A stretch of DNA of 64,000 nt from Hymenobacter siberiensis (GCF_018967865.2 NZ_JAHLZY020000001.1:4092001-4156000), one strand, 5' to 3'. Shown: positions 24,865 through 33,572, counted from the first letter of the stretch. A program made the numbers and translations. The notes: generated by a model not told the origin, from the sequence alone.

Positions 24865-24874
24865 ATTTCACCAC

Positions 24875-26044
24875 CTACCGAATTATCGGCATCCGCTCGA
24901 ACGGCCGCTCACGGTCGAACAGGTAGCGGAACGTGGCGTGGGTTTTCACGATGGTGGCCCCAATGGAGCGCGTGGTCACCAGCATGCGCGGGTTGAAATC
25001 GCCAATCCAATTCATTTCAATATCGGCGTAGCCCGCGTCGACGAACGACGGGCGGGCATACGTCAGCATGGCCGCGTCCACGCCCTTGCCCTGGTACTCG
25101 GGCACCACGCCGTAGATAATGCCGAACAGGCGCTTGTCCGAGCGGCGCATGAAGCGCCAGCGCGCCCACAGAAAGCGCAGCTTGCCCAGCAGATTCAGCC
25201 GGCGGCCTACGTGCCGGAAAATTTGGTTGAGCTCGGGCAAGCTGATGAAAAACGCCACCGGCTCGGAGCCGTGGTAGGCAAACCAGAGCAGGCGCTCGTC
25301 CACTACGGGCTTCATTTCCTTCACGATATTGCGGGCCTGGTCTAGCGTCATCGGCTTCACGCCCGAGTGCTTGGCCCAGGCTAGGTTATACACATGATGG
25401 AAGTCGTAGGCCAGCTTTTCGGCATCGGCCACGCGGGCGTGCTCAAACCGAAATTCCTTCGCGTGCTCCTGGGCCTGCTGCGCGAAGCGGGCGTGCAGCG
25501 GCGCGGCCGTAGTGCGGTAGCAGGTGTATTGCTTGAAGTAGAGCTGAAAGCCATACTGCTCAAACAGCTGCTGATAGTACGGCGGGTGCCAGAACATGCC
25601 GTAGTTGGGCGGCCGGTCAAAGCCGTCAATGAGCAGGCCCCAGAGGCGGTCGCGCTCGCCGAAGTTGATGGGGCCGTCCATGGCCTGCATACCGCGCGCG
25701 ACCAGCCACTGCCGGCCGGCATCAAACAGCTCATTGGCCGCCGACTGGTCATTGATGCACTCGAAAAAGCCCAGGCCGCCAGTGGGCAGGTCGGCGTTCT
25801 GCACGTCCACCGCGTCGCGGTTGAGGAAGGCCGCCACCCGGCCGATAACCGTGCCCGTGGCATCGGTCAGCACCCAGCGGATGGCCTCACCGTTGGTAAA
25901 TTTCGGGTTTTTGACAGGGTCGAAAACGACCTCCATCTCGTTTTCCAGAATCCCGATATACTGCGGCACCGCTTGGTGCAAGCGGGCGGGCAACTCCAAA
26001 AACTGCCGCGCCAGGCGGGCATCTGTAACTTCAAGCAGCGGCAT
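24875..26044 (-). CDS. GNAT-like acyltransferase-fold protein (YghO-like)
   Basis: A 389-residue cytoplasmic protein with features of the GNAT fold. An N-terminal half has RLHQAVPQYIGILENEMEVV and VIGRVAAFLNRDA. The C-terminal acetyltransferase-like half has LLWFAYHGSEPVAFFISLPE and the pyrophosphate-loop-like VVPEYQGKGVDAAMLTYARP, then ADIEMNWIGDFNPRMLVTTR. The closest named relatives I recognise are the YghO-like proteins, whose function is unknown. It is the last gene of a leftward set, 87 bp after the membrane glycosyltransferase, suggesting a role in the same glycan or lipid pathway; that is inference from position only. Confidence 0.7.
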   Translation of the reverse strand: MPLLEVTDARLARQFLELPARLHQAVPQYIGILENEMEVVFDPVKNPKFTNGEAIRWVLTDATGTVIGRVAAFLNRDAVDVQNADLPTGGLGFFECINDQSAANELFDAGRQWLVARGMQAMDGPINFGERDRLWGLLIDGFDRPPNYGMFWHPPYYQQLFEQYGFQLYFKQYTCYRTTAAPLHARFAQQAQEHAKEFRFEHARVADAEKLAYDFHHVYNLAWAKHSGVKPMTLDQARNIVKEMKPVVDERLLWFAYHGSEPVAFFISLPELNQIFRHVGRRLNLLGKLRFLWARWRFMRRSDKRLFGIIYGVVPEYQGKGVDAAMLTYARPSFVDAGYADIEMNWIGDFNPRMLVTTRSIGATIVKTHATFRYLFDRERPFERMPIIR

Positions 26045-26131
26045 AAGCTAAAACAATAAAGGCCCCGCCGGCCAACAAACCACAAGCAAAAAAGGCCCAA
26101 CGGGGCCGCAAAGAAACGTCCGCGCCGTCGT

Positions 26132-27808
26132 TCAGGGCCGGCGCAGCACCGTGAGAATAACCGCTCCCCCCACCCGAATGACGTGCACCGGCTGCCCCGC
26201 CCTGGCCGGGTACGCCCCCGGATGCCAGCGGTGAATGCTCAGGAAATACCCGCCAGCCGCCGAATCCGGCGGCACGATACGCAGGCGGGCACGGGCGGAC
26301 GGCGGCAGCATTTTGGCGTTGATGCGCAGGGTCATTTCGGTGCGGCTGTCCATGCTCACGGGTACGGCCGGGCGGGCATCGTGGGCCAGCACCCATTGCA
26401 GCCCCTGCTTCACGGAGAGGCCCCAGTAGTCGCGCTCGAAGTTTTGCTCGATAACGTGGCCGGGCAGAAAGCTGAAATAGGCGTACTGGAACGGATGCTC
26501 CGTGGCCATGCGCCACGCTACTTGCGCAGTGCCAGCGGCCACGAACAACAGCGCCGCGCCGGCCGCCGCCGGAGCAGGCCGCCAGCGCAGGAAGGCACTA
26601 CGTTGCTGCCACGCTTGCCAGAGCAGCCGCAAGCCCTGCACCACGAGCAGCACAAAAGCCGGATAGATAAAATAAAGATGCCGCCAGCCATCATAAACGG
26701 CCGAATGCAGCACCATCACGCCCAGCAGCGGGCCAAAAAACCAGGCCAGCACCAGCAAATCGCGGCGGCTGGCCGTGCGCCGCAGCCAGCACCCAACTCC
26801 GGTTTTCAGCAACCCCCGCCCCTCGCCCACCAGCCCCACCGCGAACAATAGCACGTAGGGCAGCGGCGTAGTGATGAGCAGCCACACTGGCGCATAGTGC
26901 CACGGCAAAGCCTGAATCGACACAAACTGCCCCAGGTAAAACACCTCCAGCGGCTTGGCATAATGCCCGAAGCTGCTGAGTGCTGCCCGGAAATTGTCCC
27001 AGGGGCTTTCCCACAGGTAGGGCCAGCCCAGCACCACCAGCGCCGCCAGCACGGGCAGGTACAAGGCCAGCATCGCCGCCAGCCCGCGCCGCCGCACCGG
27101 CCGCGCCCACATTTCCAGCGCCCCAAAACCCAGCGTGAGCAGCGGCAGCAGCACGCCCATGGCCCGTACGTCGATGGCCGCCGCCGTGGCCAGCGCGTGC
27201 ACCAGCGCCCGTCCTGCCGTGGGCCGCCGCAGCAGCCGCGTGAGCGTGAGCACGGCCAGCGCAAACAGGCTCAGAAAAACAACGTCCTTATAATTGTAAA
27301 ACGCCTCGGCGAAGATGCGCGGTGACAGCACCAGCAGCGCGGCGCCCACCAGGCCCCAGCGCCAGTTGCCCAGCCGCGCCCGCCCCAGCCGGTACACACT
27401 CCAGGCCCCAACCGCAAACAGCAGGAAACCGGCCAGATGCCGCCGGTACGCCCATTCGGCGGGGTCGGGACCGGGCCGCAGAGCCTCCAGGCCCACCCAA
27501 GGCAGCATAAACAACACGCCGTGGTCGGCGTCGCGGTGCCGGCGCAGGTCGGGGATGTCGACCAGGCGGGGCTGGCGGCGGGCCAGCTCAGGGGCGAGTT
27601 TCAGGGCCACGTACTTGGCGCTCACGAAGGCGTTGAGGCGCTCGGCAGGCTCGTCCCAGCCCATGCCGTAGTCGCGATGCAGAGCCACACCCAGCAGCGC
27701 CAGCAGGCCAAAAAAGACGCCCACCACCCAGCGACGCGAACGAATAAAGGCAGGAAAAACAGAGTCAGGCAAAGCGGCGCGGGGATAAATACGGCATGGA
27801 ATAGCCAC
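26132..27808 (-). CDS. Multi-pass membrane glycosyltransferase (GT39/ArnT-like, GT-C fold)
   Basis: Integral membrane protein of 558 residues with about ten hydrophobic helices (for example RWVVGVFFGLLALLGVAL, HLAGFLLFAVGAWSVYRL, AALLLLVAAGTA-type stretches). A conserved acidic motif lies in the first periplasmic loop, YGMGWDEPAE, where GT-C enzymes such as ArnT and PMT place their catalytic Asp. Such enzymes move a sugar from a polyprenyl-phosphate donor to a lipid or protein on the outer side of the inner membrane. The C-terminal portion (from about 440) is a soluble beta-rich domain. It lies 42 bp after the SDR gene and fits a pathway that builds or attaches a sugar. The acceptor is unknown. 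Confidence 0.78.
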   Translation of the reverse strand: MAIPCRIYPRAALPDSVFPAFIRSRRWVVGVFFGLLALLGVALHRDYGMGWDEPAERLNAFVSAKYVALKLAPELARRQPRLVDIPDLRRHRDADHGVLFMLPWVGLEALRPGPDPAEWAYRRHLAGFLLFAVGAWSVYRLGRARLGNWRWGLVGAALLVLSPRIFAEAFYNYKDVVFLSLFALAVLTLTRLLRRPTAGRALVHALATAAAIDVRAMGVLLPLLTLGFGALEMWARPVRRRGLAAMLALYLPVLAALVVLGWPYLWESPWDNFRAALSSFGHYAKPLEVFYLGQFVSIQALPWHYAPVWLLITTPLPYVLLFAVGLVGEGRGLLKTGVGCWLRRTASRRDLLVLAWFFGPLLGVMVLHSAVYDGWRHLYFIYPAFVLLVVQGLRLLWQAWQQRSAFLRWRPAPAAAGAALLFVAAGTAQVAWRMATEHPFQYAYFSFLPGHVIEQNFERDYWGLSVKQGLQWVLAHDARPAVPVSMDSRTEMTLRINAKMLPPSARARLRIVPPDSAAGGYFLSIHRWHPGAYPARAGQPVHVIRVGGAVILTVLRRP

Positions 27809-27850
27809 GAATGTAGCCCCAACTACGGTCGTGCCGACACCTCCCGGCCA

Positions 27851-28690
27851 CTACTCATAAAATTTCCGCATCCGCCGGATAGTGGACAGCACCACCCAGT
27901 CGCCCAGACGCGGCAGGTAGGTGTGCACCAGCAAGATGAGCCGGCCCAGGGCCGAAATCACGGTGCGCTGCCGCCGCTTCCGCACGTGCCGCACAATGAT
28001 GGCGGCCACCTCAGCTTGCGATTTCTGCCAGCGCGGCGGGCGGTGCGCAATGGGTACGGGCTGGCCGGCGGCATCGAGTACGCGTTTTTCGGAGTCATTT
28101 TGGGTGAAGCCGATGTGGACCACGCCGAAGTGAATGCCGGTATCCACCAGCTCCAACCGCAGGGTGTGGGCCAGGTTGGCCACGGCGGCCTTGCCGGCGC
28201 AGTAGGCCGAGCCGCTGGGCATCCCATTCAGCGCCGAAATGGACGAGATAAATGTGACACTGCCCCGCGTGCGCACCAAATGCGGCAGGGCGGCCTTGAG
28301 CGGGTAAACTGTGCCGTACACGTTGCTGTCGAGCACCTGCCGAAACACCTCCGGGGCCATGTCGGCGAAGTAGGCCCGCATCGAAATACTGGCGTTGGTT
28401 ATCAGAATATCGAGCTGACCGAAGTGGTCGAGGGCCGTTTGCACGAGCTGCTCACAAGCGGCGTAGTCGGTTACATCGGCCACGCAGGTTGCTACGGTGT
28501 GGCCGGCGGCGGCCAGGTCCTGCCGGGTGTGCTCCAGCCACTCGCCGTTGCGGCCGTTGAGGACCACGGCGGCCCCGCTTTCGCACAATGCGCGGGCCGT
28601 TTCGCGGCCAATGCCCGATTCCGAGCCGGTAACAATGGCCACCTTGCCGGCCAGCGGCTCCGGGCGCCTGGCCGGGTTTGAATCAAACAT
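27851..28690 (-). CDS. Short-chain dehydrogenase/reductase
   Basis: NAD(P)-dependent oxidoreductase of 279 residues with a Rossmann fold. The cofactor loop VTGSESGIGRETA (about 18-30), the NNAG-equivalent ITNASISM, the catalytic Ser in ISSISALNGM and the YCAGKAA pair (Tyr and Lys) are all visible. A C-terminal basic, hydrophobic helix (RRQRTVISALGRLILLVHTY) resembles SDRs that act on lipid substrates at the membrane, but this is weak. Its ATG overlaps the 3' end of the epimerase gene by 8 bp, so translation is probably coupled. Confidence 0.88.
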   Translation of the reverse strand: MFDSNPARRPEPLAGKVAIVTGSESGIGRETARALCESGAAVVLNGRNGEWLEHTRQDLAAAGHTVATCVADVTDYAACEQLVQTALDHFGQLDILITNASISMRAYFADMAPEVFRQVLDSNVYGTVYPLKAALPHLVRTRGSVTFISSISALNGMPSGSAYCAGKAAVANLAHTLRLELVDTGIHFGVVHIGFTQNDSEKRVLDAAGQPVPIAHRPPRWQKSQAEVAAIIVRHVRKRRQRTVISALGRLILLVHTYLPRLGDWVVLSTIRRMRKFYE

Positions 28691-29672
28691 AATGGTTGGT
28701 TTTGAACCAGTCGAGCGCCTCAGTTACGGCTTGCCCGATGGCAGTTTGGGGCAGGGCCAGCTCCTGGCGAGCCTTCTGCACGTTAAAATAATGGCCGTCG
28801 TTGGCCACGGCCGCCATGGCCGAATTCAGCTGCGCCGGCCGGCCGGTGAGCCACGCTTTCACGTCGCAAATATCACCGTAGAGTACCGCCAGGCCCGCCG
28901 GAATGGGCCAGCGCGGTGGCCGCACGCCCAGCACGCCCGCCATTAGTCCAAACGCCTCGCGGTAGCTCAGGTTTTCATTACCCAGAATATACGATTCGCC
29001 CACCCGGCCCTGCGTGAGGGCGTTGACGGTAGCCGTGGCCACATCGCGGACGTGCACATAGTTTTTGCCGCCCGGCGGGTAGCCCGGCAGCCGGCCCCGC
29101 AACAGCTCCAGCAGCAGGGCATTGGACGTCGGCTTGGCGTCCTGCGGGCCGAGCATGAAGGTGGGATGTACCAGCACGGCCGGCAGCTGCTCCTGCGCCA
29201 CGGCGCGCAGCACGAGGTCGGTAGCCGCCCGCTTGCTGTCCATGTAGTCGAGGCCGTAGTGCTGGCCGGCGTAGGGCCGGGTTTCGTCGCCGGGGTTTGC
29301 TTTGGTACCAAAGCCGAAGACGTTGGCGGTGCCCACGCACACCAGCCGGCGCACGCACGCCTGCCGCGCCAGCCCCAGCACCGCCTCGGTGCCGCCCAGG
29401 TTGGCCGCCCACACGGCGGGATTGCGGGCAGGGTTCACCTGGGCCAGCGCCGCCGCGTGAATGATGGCCCCGCAGCCGTCGGCCGCGCCGGCCAGCGTGG
29501 CCGGCCGGGTAAGGTCGGCCTCGCGGTATTCGATGCCCCATTCGGCCGGAAACGGCGCGGGCGTGCCGGGCCGCAGCAGCGCCCGCACAGCATAGCCGCG
29601 CCGGCACAGCCCAGCCACGAGGTGCCGGCCCAGAAAGCCATTGGCACCGGTCACAAGCACGGTTTCGGCCAT
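28683..29672 (-). CDS. NAD-dependent epimerase/dehydratase family protein
   Basis: Extended SDR of 329 residues. The N-terminal dinucleotide motif is VTGANGFLGRHLVAGL and the catalytic Tyr-x3-Lys is YMDSKRAA, with a Ser/Thr-bearing CVGTANVFGFGTK segment in front of it. It looks like HpnA-type or dihydroflavonol-reductase-like members, which reduce or epimerise sugars or hydroxy groups on lipids. It starts with ATG at 29672, sharing one base with the stop of the upstream glycosyltransferase (TAATG), and overlaps the SDR downstream. Confidence 0.88.
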   Translation of the reverse strand: MAETVLVTGANGFLGRHLVAGLCRRGYAVRALLRPGTPAPFPAEWGIEYREADLTRPATLAGAADGCGAIIHAAALAQVNPARNPAVWAANLGGTEAVLGLARQACVRRLVCVGTANVFGFGTKANPGDETRPYAGQHYGLDYMDSKRAATDLVLRAVAQEQLPAVLVHPTFMLGPQDAKPTSNALLLELLRGRLPGYPPGGKNYVHVRDVATATVNALTQGRVGESYILGNENLSYREAFGLMAGVLGVRPPRWPIPAGLAVLYGDICDVKAWLTGRPAQLNSAMAAVANDGHYFNVQKARQELALPQTAIGQAVTEALDWFKTNHYV

Positions 29673-30364
29673 TAGTAGGTGTTTAGCATGGCCTTGTAGG
29701 TGCGGGCAATTCGCACCGGCGACACCTTGAGAAAATACAGCGAAAAAGCCGTCAGGTTCGCCGCCTGCACGCGCAGCCAGCTGTTGTTCTGGTACTTGCG
29801 GGCCGAAACCAGCACATCCTGCGGCACAATCAGAAACGAGGCCACCCGCCGGATGCGCTGGATAATCTCAAAGTCCTCCATCACCACAAAATGCTCGTTG
29901 AACCCACCCAGCTGCTGAAACAGCGCCCGCGTAACAAACAGGGTCTGGTCGCCACCCCGGCTCATAATTCCTTTAAAGCGAGTTCCGTAGCTATTAATGC
30001 GCAGCAGCGGACGGGTAGAATCGAACCGAAACCGGTAGCAGCCCGCCGCGTGACCCTGCGCCACAGCCTGCCCAAGGGTAGCCACGTAGTCGGGGTGAAT
30101 GCTCACGTCGGCGTGCACGAAGTAGAGCACGTCGCCGGTGGCGTGGGCAGCCCCGTAGTTCATCTGGAAGGCGCGGCCGGACCGGGGCGGCAGCAGCACG
30201 GTGGCCCCGGCCTGGCGGGCCAGTTCGGCGGTGCCGTCGGGGCTGTGGGCATCTACTACCACTATTTCTACCGGGCGGTCGGCGGCGTGGCGGCGCAGCT
30301 CGCCCACCAGGCGGGCAATATTGGCAGCTTCGTTGAAGGTGGGAATAATAACACTCAGTTTCAT
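29672..30364 (-). CDS. Family 2 glycosyltransferase (rSAM/selenodomain-associated type)
   Basis: A 230-residue GT2 enzyme. The GT-A nucleotide-binding start is KLSVIIPTFNEAANIARLV, with EIVVVDAHSPDGTAELAR. The metal-binding DXD-like site is YFVHADVSIHPDY, and the acceptor region is GGFNEHFVVMEDFEIIQRI. The sequence resembles the small GT2 family named 'transferase 2, rSAM/selenodomain-associated', also linked to arsenosugar clusters; no radical SAM gene is near here. It is the first gene of the leftward set that continues through the epimerase, SDR, GT39-like and GNAT-like genes. No exact promoter box was found in the 268-bp gap upstream. Confidence 0.85.
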   Translation of the reverse strand: MKLSVIIPTFNEAANIARLVGELRRHAADRPVEIVVVDAHSPDGTAELARQAGATVLLPPRSGRAFQMNYGAAHATGDVLYFVHADVSIHPDYVATLGQAVAQGHAAGCYRFRFDSTRPLLRINSYGTRFKGIMSRGGDQTLFVTRALFQQLGGFNEHFVVMEDFEIIQRIRRVASFLIVPQDVLVSARKYQNNSWLRVQAANLTAFSLYFLKVSPVRIARTYKAMLNTY

Positions 30365-30632
30365 AATCAGGGAAGGGACGAGGGTATAATTTCCTCATTT
30401 CGCCGCGCTCGCGCTACTGGCAGCTCTTTGTGCTTACGCAAAGGCCGTGGCCGGAAGTTTGCTACAGGCGAAATCTTTATCGTTACAGTGAACAATGCTG
30501 CGCCCCGCTAATCTCGTCAATCGGCACAGCTTTATTTCTCGTATGCTGTAAAATAACGAACCGAGCTGCGTCTATTGCCGCAGCTCGGGCCCACATTCGG
30601 GCATCCACGCGCTTTTCAGCCAGTATTTTCCC

Positions 30633-31427
30633 ATGAAAACCACTCCATTTTTCACCATTGCCCTGCTCGGAGCCCTGTTCGTGGACTCATCCGCCTTTGC
30701 TTCGGCCCCGGCCCACTCCCTGGCCGGCATGGCTACGGCCAGCCCCGCCGCAGTAGACCATAGCAGCTACGACAAGCTCCTCAAGAAATACGTGAGCGCC
30801 AAAGGCCTGGTCAATTACAAGGGCCTGAAGGCGAACCAGCAGGAGCTCAACAGCTACCTCGACCTGCTCAGCAAGAGTGCGCCCGCCGCCTCGTGGAGCA
30901 AGGCCGACCAGATGGCCTTCTGGATTAACGCCTACAACGCGTACACCATCCGCCTGGTGCTCGACCACTACCCCGTTTCGAGCATCAAGGACATTGGCTC
31001 GAAAATCAAGATTCCCTTCGTGACAACGCCCTGGGCCATCAAGTTTTTCAGCATCGGCGGCGAAAAAATGAGCCTCGATAACATTGAGCACGGTATCCTG
31101 CGCAAAAAATACAACGACCCGCGCATTCACTTCGCGCTGGTGTGCGCCTCCATGTCGTGCCCCAGCCTGCGCCCCGAGGCCTATACCGCCGCCAAGCTGG
31201 AAAGCCAGCTCGACGACCAGGCCCGCGATTTCCTGAACAACCCCGCCAAGAACAAAATCAGCGTCGCCAGCGCCCAGCTTTCCAAGTATTTTGACTGGTA
31301 CAAGGGCGACTGGGAGAAGAACGGCCAGTCGGTAGAGAAGTGGGTAAACAAGTATTCGACCACCAAAATCGACGCCAAAACCAAGGTTTCCTACCTCGAC
31401 TACAACTGGAGCCTGAATGAGCAATAG
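30633..31427 (+). CDS. DUF547 domain protein, secreted
   Basis: A 264-residue exported protein. A signal peptide (about 1-24, ending AFASA) is followed by a DUF547 domain with its usual landmarks: YDKLLKKYVSAKGLVNYKGL, ADQMAFWINAYNAYTIRLVL, LDNIEHGILRKKYNDPRIHF and ALVCASMSCPSLRPEAY. The Cys pair CASMSC and the His in HFALVCAS suggest an active or metal site; the family is otherwise uncharacterised. Its end overlaps the start of the DUF6134 gene by 11 bp, so the two are translationally coupled. TATTTTCC just before the ATG is a poor promoter match. Confidence 0.88.
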   Translation: MKTTPFFTIALLGALFVDSSAFASAPAHSLAGMATASPAAVDHSSYDKLLKKYVSAKGLVNYKGLKANQQELNSYLDLLSKSAPAASWSKADQMAFWINAYNAYTIRLVLDHYPVSSIKDIGSKIKIPFVTTPWAIKFFSIGGEKMSLDNIEHGILRKKYNDPRIHFALVCASMSCPSLRPEAYTAAKLESQLDDQARDFLNNPAKNKISVASAQLSKYFDWYKGDWEKNGQSVEKWVNKYSTTKIDAKTKVSYLDYNWSLNEQ

Positions 31428-32085
31428 GCCCTACCGGGTACCACTCCGCGCCGGCCAGCTGCTGGTGCTATTGTGGCTGGGGCCGGCCGGCGCCGCGCAC
31501 GCCCAGGCCCTGCCGGGTACAACCCCGCGCCCGGCGGCCCCCACCGAAACCCGCCACTACGCCATTGAGGTGGCCGGCCTGCGCGTGGGCACCATGACGG
31601 CCACGCGCCAGCCCCAGCCCGGCACCACCGAAGTAGTTTCCACGCTCATCAGCGATGTGCAGGTTACGTTTCTGTTCTACCACCTGAAGATTTACTACAA
31701 GGTTACCAACCGCGTGCGGGGTGGCCAGCTACAGCTTTCCACGGTGGAGGCGCACACCAACCAGGGCGATTTTTCGTCCCGTGCCGAGTGGAAAGGCGAC
31801 CATTACGACATTCGCGCCGACCAATACAAGCACCATTATCAGGCCACCGAAAAGCACCCCATCACCTACACCGTCACGGACATGTTTTTTGGTGAGCCCG
31901 GCGGCCATACCACCGCCTTTGCCGAATATTTCGGCGATTATTTCACCGTGGCCCATGCCCCCGATGGCACCTACCGCGCCCACCGCGACGGCCGCGAAGA
32001 CGAGTACCGCTACGCCAACGGCCAGCTGGTAACGCTCATCAAGAAGAACCCGCTGAAAAACTTCGTTATCCGCCTGCTGCCGTAG
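31417..32085 (+). CDS. DUF6134-like secreted beta-rich protein
   Basis: A 222-residue protein with a signal peptide (about 1-29, ending GAAHAQA) and a beta-rich body (RHYAIEVAGLRVGTMTATRQ, HLKIYYKVTNRVRGGQLQLS, EYRYANGQLVTLIKKNPLKN). The pattern fits the DUF6134 family of Bacteroidota, which resembles DUF3108-like lipid-binding folds; no function is known. The ATG lies inside the DUF547 gene, 11 bp before its stop, so it is the second gene of a two-gene operon, ended by the terminator at 32091-32131. Confidence 0.75.
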   Translation: MSNRPYRVPLRAGQLLVLLWLGPAGAAHAQALPGTTPRPAAPTETRHYAIEVAGLRVGTMTATRQPQPGTTEVVSTLISDVQVTFLFYHLKIYYKVTNRVRGGQLQLSTVEAHTNQGDFSSRAEWKGDHYDIRADQYKHHYQATEKHPITYTVTDMFFGEPGGHTTAFAEYFGDYFTVAHAPDGTYRAHRDGREDEYRYANGQLVTLIKKNPLKNFVIRLLP

Positions 32086-32090
32086 CCCAA

Positions 32091-32131
32091 AAAAAACAGC
32101 CAACTGGTATTGCTACCAGGTGGCTGTTTTT
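32091..32131. terminator. Bidirectional terminator between DUF6134 gene and tRNA-Val
   Basis: An ACAGCCAACTGGTA stem pairs with TACCAGGTGGCTGT with one bulge-type mismatch, flanked by A-run and T-run. It can end both the rightward operon and the leftward tRNA transcript. Confidence 0.85.
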
Positions 32132-32136
32132 CGGTG

Positions 32137-32211
32137 TGGGAAGTAAAGGATTCGAACCTTCGACCTCTGGCGTGTGAAGCAAGCGCTCTAAACCAACTGA
32201 GCTAACCTCCC
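32137..32211 (-). tRNA. tRNA-Val (anticodon CAC)
   Basis: Read on the minus strand: acceptor GGGAGGU pairs with ACUUCCC (one G-U), D-arm GCUC/GAGC, anticodon loop UUCACAC giving anticodon CAC (reads GUG), and T-arm GAAGG UUCGAAU CCUUU. The anticodon stem CUUGC/GCCAG has a U-C mismatch at position 29-41, where GCAAG would pair perfectly. CCA is not encoded. It lies 106 bp downstream of the second tRNA-Val in the same direction. Confidence 0.9.
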
Positions 32212-32273
32212 AAATAATACTTGGCTAACAAGCAGCCAAGGGGTTGATTTAAACCAACGTTTAAATCAGAATA

Positions 32274-32312
32274 AAAACAGCCACCTAGTTTCTAACCTAA
32301 GTGGCTTTTTTT
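32274..32312. terminator. Terminator between the two tRNA genes
   Basis: AGCCAC(C)TAG pairs with CTA(A)GTGGCT around a short loop, with an A-run on the left and a T-run on the right. Read leftward it lies directly after the tRNA-Val(UAC) gene. Confidence 0.7.
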
Positions 32313-32317
32313 CAGTG

Positions 32318-32392
32318 TGGGGGATACTGGGTTCGAACCAGTGACCCTCTGCTTGTAAGGCAGATGCTCTGAACCAGCTGAGCTAATCCCCC
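32318..32392 (-). tRNA. tRNA-Val (anticodon UAC)
   Basis: Minus-strand cloverleaf with fully paired acceptor GGGGGAU/AUCCCCC, D-arm GCUC/GAGC, anticodon stem UCUGC/GCAGA with loop CUUACAA (anticodon UAC, reads GUN/GUA), variable loop and T-arm ACUGG UUCGAAC CCAGU. CCA is not encoded. It is probably the first gene of the tRNA transcript. Confidence 0.95.
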
Positions 32393-32417
32393 GAGTAGTT
32401 GTTTCCGTTTGGGATTG

Positions 32418-32425
32418 CAAAGATG
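32418..32425 (-). promoter_or_regulatory. Possible -7 box for the tRNA genes
   Basis: Minus-strand CATCTTTG matches TAnnTTTG except for the first base, 25 bp upstream of the tRNA-Val(UAC) 5' end. Plausible but not an exact match. Confidence 0.35.
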
Positions 32426-32646
32426 GGGGGACTTTTTGGAAACACAAAACCTGCTGCTGCATTTGGGCGCATATTTTTTTGTTTTTCGCCCAAATCCGGC
32501 AGCAACAAATTCATTTTCAGCGCAAGAAAATTTCGGATAATTTTAGAAAAAACTTGTTTTACCAGCCCTAATCACCGGAGGCAACGTATTCCGGGCCGCT
32601 TCGTTAACGAGTTAAAAAACCTTTCTCACTCAGTACTCGCTTCCCG

Positions 32647-33549
32647 ATGGATACCAAACTCCTCCAGAATTATTCGGAACAGGAAAAAACTGCTTACCTG
32701 AGCGCCATTGCCAGCCTGGCTACTGCCGACCGGCAGGCCTCAGGAGCTGAAGGGCAATTCCTGCAGGCGCTGGCGCAGCAGGCCGGCCTCTCGGGCGGGG
32801 CCACCCAGCAGGTGATGGCCGCCGCCCAGGATGCTAATAACCAAAGCATCCAGCAGAATCTGGACGTGCTTAAGAACAGCGACTTGCGCTTCTCGCTCGT
32901 TACCGACCTCATCAGCTTCGCGCGTGCCGATGGCTCCTATGCCAACGACGAGGAAGCTATGATTAGCAAAATGGCCCAATACCTCGGCATCAACCCCGAG
33001 CAGAAGCAAACCCTCGAAACAGTCGTCGACCAGGCCGCCAGCGTGCCCCACGACCCGCAGGACCCAGCCAAAACCGGCTTCCTGAACGGTATTGGCGACA
33101 AACTTTCCAGCGTGGGCATTCCCAAAGGTGCCCTCATGGCTGGCCTGCTGGGGGTGGTAGCCCCCATGGTAATTTCAAAAGTAATGGGCGGCGGCAGCCA
33201 GAACGGCTACGGCAACCAAAGCAGCTCCGGCGGCGGCCTGCTCAGCAGCGGCATGGGTGGCCTGCTGGGTGGCGCGGCCCAGAGCGGCATGGGTGGCCTG
33301 CTGGGTGGCTTGCTCGGCGGCGGCATGCTGGGCGGGCTGCTGGGCGGGAGCAACTCCAACGAAACGGCCAATCTGCCACAGCAGGGCTCGGCCATCGGCA
33401 GCGGTGGGCTGGGCTCGATGATGTCTATTCTGGGCGGCCTGGGTGGCCGGCCCAACTCGCAGCCGGCCAGCGCGGGCGGCTCGGGTCTGGGTGGACTGCT
33501 GAACGGCGGCCTGGGCGGAATGCTCGGCGGCCTGTTTGGTGGCCGGTAG
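32647..33549 (+). CDS. TerB-like domain protein with Gly/Leu-rich C-terminal half
   Basis: A 300-residue protein. The N-terminal part (about 5-130) is all-helical and resembles the TerB/tellurite-resistance-like fold (SEQEKTAYLSAIASLATADR, LVTDLISFARADGSYANDEE, AMISKMAQYLGINPEQKQTL); the acidic helix pair ADGSYANDEE is characteristic. The rest, from about 155, is a hydrophobic Gly/Leu/Met-rich low-complexity region (GGLLSSGMGGLLGGAAQSG and similar) with repeated GGLLGG units that could insert in or associate with membrane. A hydrophobic segment PKGALMAGLLGVVAPMVIS starts it. No signal peptide. The 254 bp upstream are AT-rich and hold no other gene. Function unknown; the family name does not establish tellurite resistance. 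Confidence 0.72.
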   Translation: MDTKLLQNYSEQEKTAYLSAIASLATADRQASGAEGQFLQALAQQAGLSGGATQQVMAAAQDANNQSIQQNLDVLKNSDLRFSLVTDLISFARADGSYANDEEAMISKMAQYLGINPEQKQTLETVVDQAASVPHDPQDPAKTGFLNGIGDKLSSVGIPKGALMAGLLGVVAPMVISKVMGGGSQNGYGNQSSSGGGLLSSGMGGLLGGAAQSGMGGLLGGLLGGGMLGGLLGGSNSNETANLPQQGSAIGSGGLGSMMSILGGLGGRPNSQPASAGGSGLGGLLNGGLGGMLGGLFGGR

Positions 33550-33572
33550 CATCCTCGCCGAATCAGCAAGAA

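Noticed and set aside
32647..33549. Tellurite resistance function for the TerB-like gene
   Set aside because: Only a weak fold-level resemblance is seen; no terA, terC, terD or terZ gene is nearby.
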